This document shows, in pieces, positions 5,901 to 6,566 of a DNA stretch of 6,566 nucleotides. The stretch's first letter is position 1, and each line of letters opens with the position of its first letter. The notes beneath the pieces were generated by a model. That model was not told the DNA's origin. It worked only from the letters and a program-made list of their open reading frames with translations, and ran no database searches. A program made the position numbers and the translations under genes. The stretch lies in the NCBI GenBank assembly GCA_022616395.1, contig JAKEEV010000476.1, forward strand, positions 1 to 6,566, read 5' to 3'. The DNA is from Planctomycetia bacterium (GTDB lineage Bacteria > Planctomycetota > Planctomycetia > Gemmatales > Gemmataceae).

Positions 5901-6566
5901 GGACAACGCCCGCCGAAGTGCAGACGAAAAGACCGCAAGTGCCGGCATCGCTCGCGAACCCGTGCAGCAGTTCCGAGCCAACGTCTGGTACGGAATCGCG
6001 GGCTTGGCGGCGCTGGCTGTGTGTTGCGCGGTCGTATCGCTTGCTCGACCGACCGGTCGATTGCCGATGGGAGTGAGCGCCTGCGGTTCGTTCGGACTGG
6101 CGGTCTTCCTCGTCGTGGCGGCCGGCTGGGGCGAAGAAGCGAAAGCATCCGGAGTTGCCCAAAACGCATCGCCTGCTCTCGCCGAACAAGAATCGGCCCA
6201 TTCAGCGCCCCTGGCGCCCGTGGCTCCTGCCCCGCGTGAAGGCAAGAACGCGGATTCGGCAACCGACAAGGCGACCCTGGGACCGGGGATGAACTTCGCG
6301 CCTCCCGGCGGCCCGAAGCTCAAGGGCATCGGCCCGAAAAGCCCTCCGACGGGAGGTGGTATGGGTGGGTTTCACGCTCCTGGGCCATTCCCGCCTTCGC
6401 TTCCGCCGGGCTATGGCTTTGGCAAGCCATTCCCCGCCACGCCCGGCCCAATCTACCCCGGCGGAATGCCGCTCGTCGGTCCGGTCAAACCCGTTAGCCC
6501 AGAACCGCCAAGTCCTCATCCGCTCCCTCCGCCCGCGCCAGTGGGGATCGAAATGAAGAAGACAGG
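2914..6566 (+). CDS. Zinc-finger anti-sigma factor fused to macroglobulin-like (MG) extracytoplasmic domains (3' end outside window)
   Basis: One frame stays open for 1217 codons and leaves the right edge. Residues 1-45 are an anti-sigma zinc finger: C3, C6, H13, then H29-x3-C33-x2-C36. A Pro/Ala-rich linker (68-100) and a basic patch (K101-R103, R106) precede a membrane helix (107-133), so the zinc finger should face the cytoplasm and bind the sigma factor encoded upstream. Residues 137-200 are charged and helical. Beta-rich MG-type domains follow: MG1-like (about 204-318), MG2 with TDKPTYRPGD (322-331), MG3-like from SYTGGETV (461-468), a domain with VEFFPECGD (556-564), another at about 680-760, and a last one near 820-848. 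THFLLAGEV (859-867) and ATQGWRRF (899-906) are motifs I know from bacterial MG2 proteins. Two hydrophobic segments (1024-1044, 1053-1071) and a Pro/Gly-rich tail end the visible part. Bacterial alpha-2-macroglobulins trap proteases; no thioester motif is seen here. A sensor role for the MG part is inference. The domain calls are firm for the zinc finger, first helix and MG2, and weaker for the other domain borders. Confidence 0.9.
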   Translation, partial: MNCQHCQPLLLDHLYGLLDAPESAAVDAHLASCASCAAARTETARVQGLIARAAKSAFPNVRFEAPPQPAQPAKPARTPAPVAGPNVLPFPANPGRQSGGKRRSVRIGTIIPWAVAAAVLIAIPGTVIPVVGMFRHAESTQRDAVAANREADSATQAVETVKLKRETRLSDAQMRLTAAEQTQNALLNKWLDEQKSTMQATANRKLRVDVLKPASIQPGAPNEFLLVVNDQRDRWESRGTKMVAEVHAIGATDAVLFSQTLDHQKAGDKHALRLPADVWAKVKPNTELYLVVAEEDVRTGTRTELLDKIRLAGPVYTTLLVTDKPTYRPGDRLFFRSLTLDRVTFRPPAREQILKYELISTATGRPVSGVSVTGTTDLVRVVDGRVESVRTADGQPIRGVGCGEFVLPADLADGDYILTLSELRHPGGFPITVPAPVTRLVKVRAGAIDTYRKQIGFAAASYTGGETVDAWAELKFQGKPVTGATVAGVVVEADGTPVTDVKVTEPTDADGRARLRFTLPADVTDGDVRLKVTFRTPGGEEEVADRVPVIGSRLIVEFFPECGDKLVAGVPCKVYVRATTPAGQPVDIRGIITDGRETLAVVKTLRDDNQPGANRGLASFTYTPKLGTRVWLKLQSPAGVSAPIMTEAQIPSAAVGLFGGAGAVAFRTGFPLPMPAAEGLVMTVPDVVTSPGQAIRVHLHSVGQPRTIVVGAYIRGRLSDTQKITVEPGQVAEVRLMANLDPSISGRGGVVRITAFEEIGGGEGEAKAEFKPVAERLVFRKPGELLNLTGNVSSTEGMLGAQMAPNQPPANFTGFPAGSAMNLNIRATDEKGNPVAAILWAAAVNYGLAPGPKDRLMPTHFLLAGEVKNPDDLEFADFLLTNDPKEAETAAKALDLVLATQGWRRFAEQGQPANPGVKPYPVNLPNPDMTQFYLNNGQYLVSAESPHARDQRRLYETYAPRYEAAVNAVKTAKLGLEAVQDDKTDTLTALELGVLADNARRSADEKTASAGIAREPVQQFRANVWYGIAGLAALAVCCAVVSLARPTGRLPMGVSACGSFGLAVFLVVAAGWGEEAKASGVAQNASPALAEQESAHSAPLAPVAPAPREGKNADSATDKATLGPGMNFAPPGGPKLKGIGPKSPPTGGGMGGFHAPGPFPPSLPPGYGFGKPFPATPGPIYPGGMPLVGPVKPVSPEPPSPHPLPPPAPVGIEMKKT

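Noticed and set aside
4819..6201. Minus-strand open frame of 460 codons
   Set aside because: It mirrors the plus-strand MG gene, which has recognisable motifs at the same positions; the minus product is rich in Arg, Gly and His and has no known domain.

Overview
The window looks like chromosomal DNA of a planctomycete, most likely a member of the Gemmataceae. Three things point there: a minus-strand gene that starts with the short 'repeat-companion' domain (TIGR02996) so abundant in Gemmata relatives, an ECF sigma factor followed by a very large multidomain membrane protein, and secreted proteins whose mature ends begin with an Ala-Pro-Val-Pro-Pro type sequence. The taxonomic call rests on recognising family features by eye, not on a database search.

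Layout. Positions 1-1330 (minus strand) hold the 5' 443 codons of a TIGR02996/leucine-rich-repeat-like protein, whose 3' end lies outside the window. Positions 1331-1786 are a divergent intergenic region with no convincing gene but with two short GC-rich palindromes and one weak ECF-promoter-like pair. From 1787 to the right edge, three plus-strand genes form a probable operon: an ECF sigma factor (1787-2413); a small secreted protein (2404-2844) that overlaps the sigma gene by 10 bases; and, after 69 bases, a giant open frame (2914 to beyond 6566, at least 1217 codons).

The giant protein is the main point of interest. It begins with an anti-sigma zinc-finger domain (H29-x3-C33-x2-C36 with upstream C3/C6/H13), then a Pro-rich linker, a transmembrane helix (about 107-133), a helical charged stretch, and a long series of macroglobulin-like (MG) beta domains with the hallmark MG2 motif (T322 to G330), an FFPE-C-GD motif (558-564) and a TQGWRRF motif (900-906). 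Two more hydrophobic segments (about 1024-1044 and 1053-1071) and a Pro/Gly-rich tail follow. The inferred circuit is an ECF sigma factor held at the inner face of the membrane by a zinc-finger anti-sigma domain whose extracytoplasmic part is an alpha-2-macroglobulin-like sensor. A small secreted protein made from the same transcript is a candidate co-sensor or target. The zinc-finger/MG fusion is read directly from one uninterrupted frame; the signalling role is inference.
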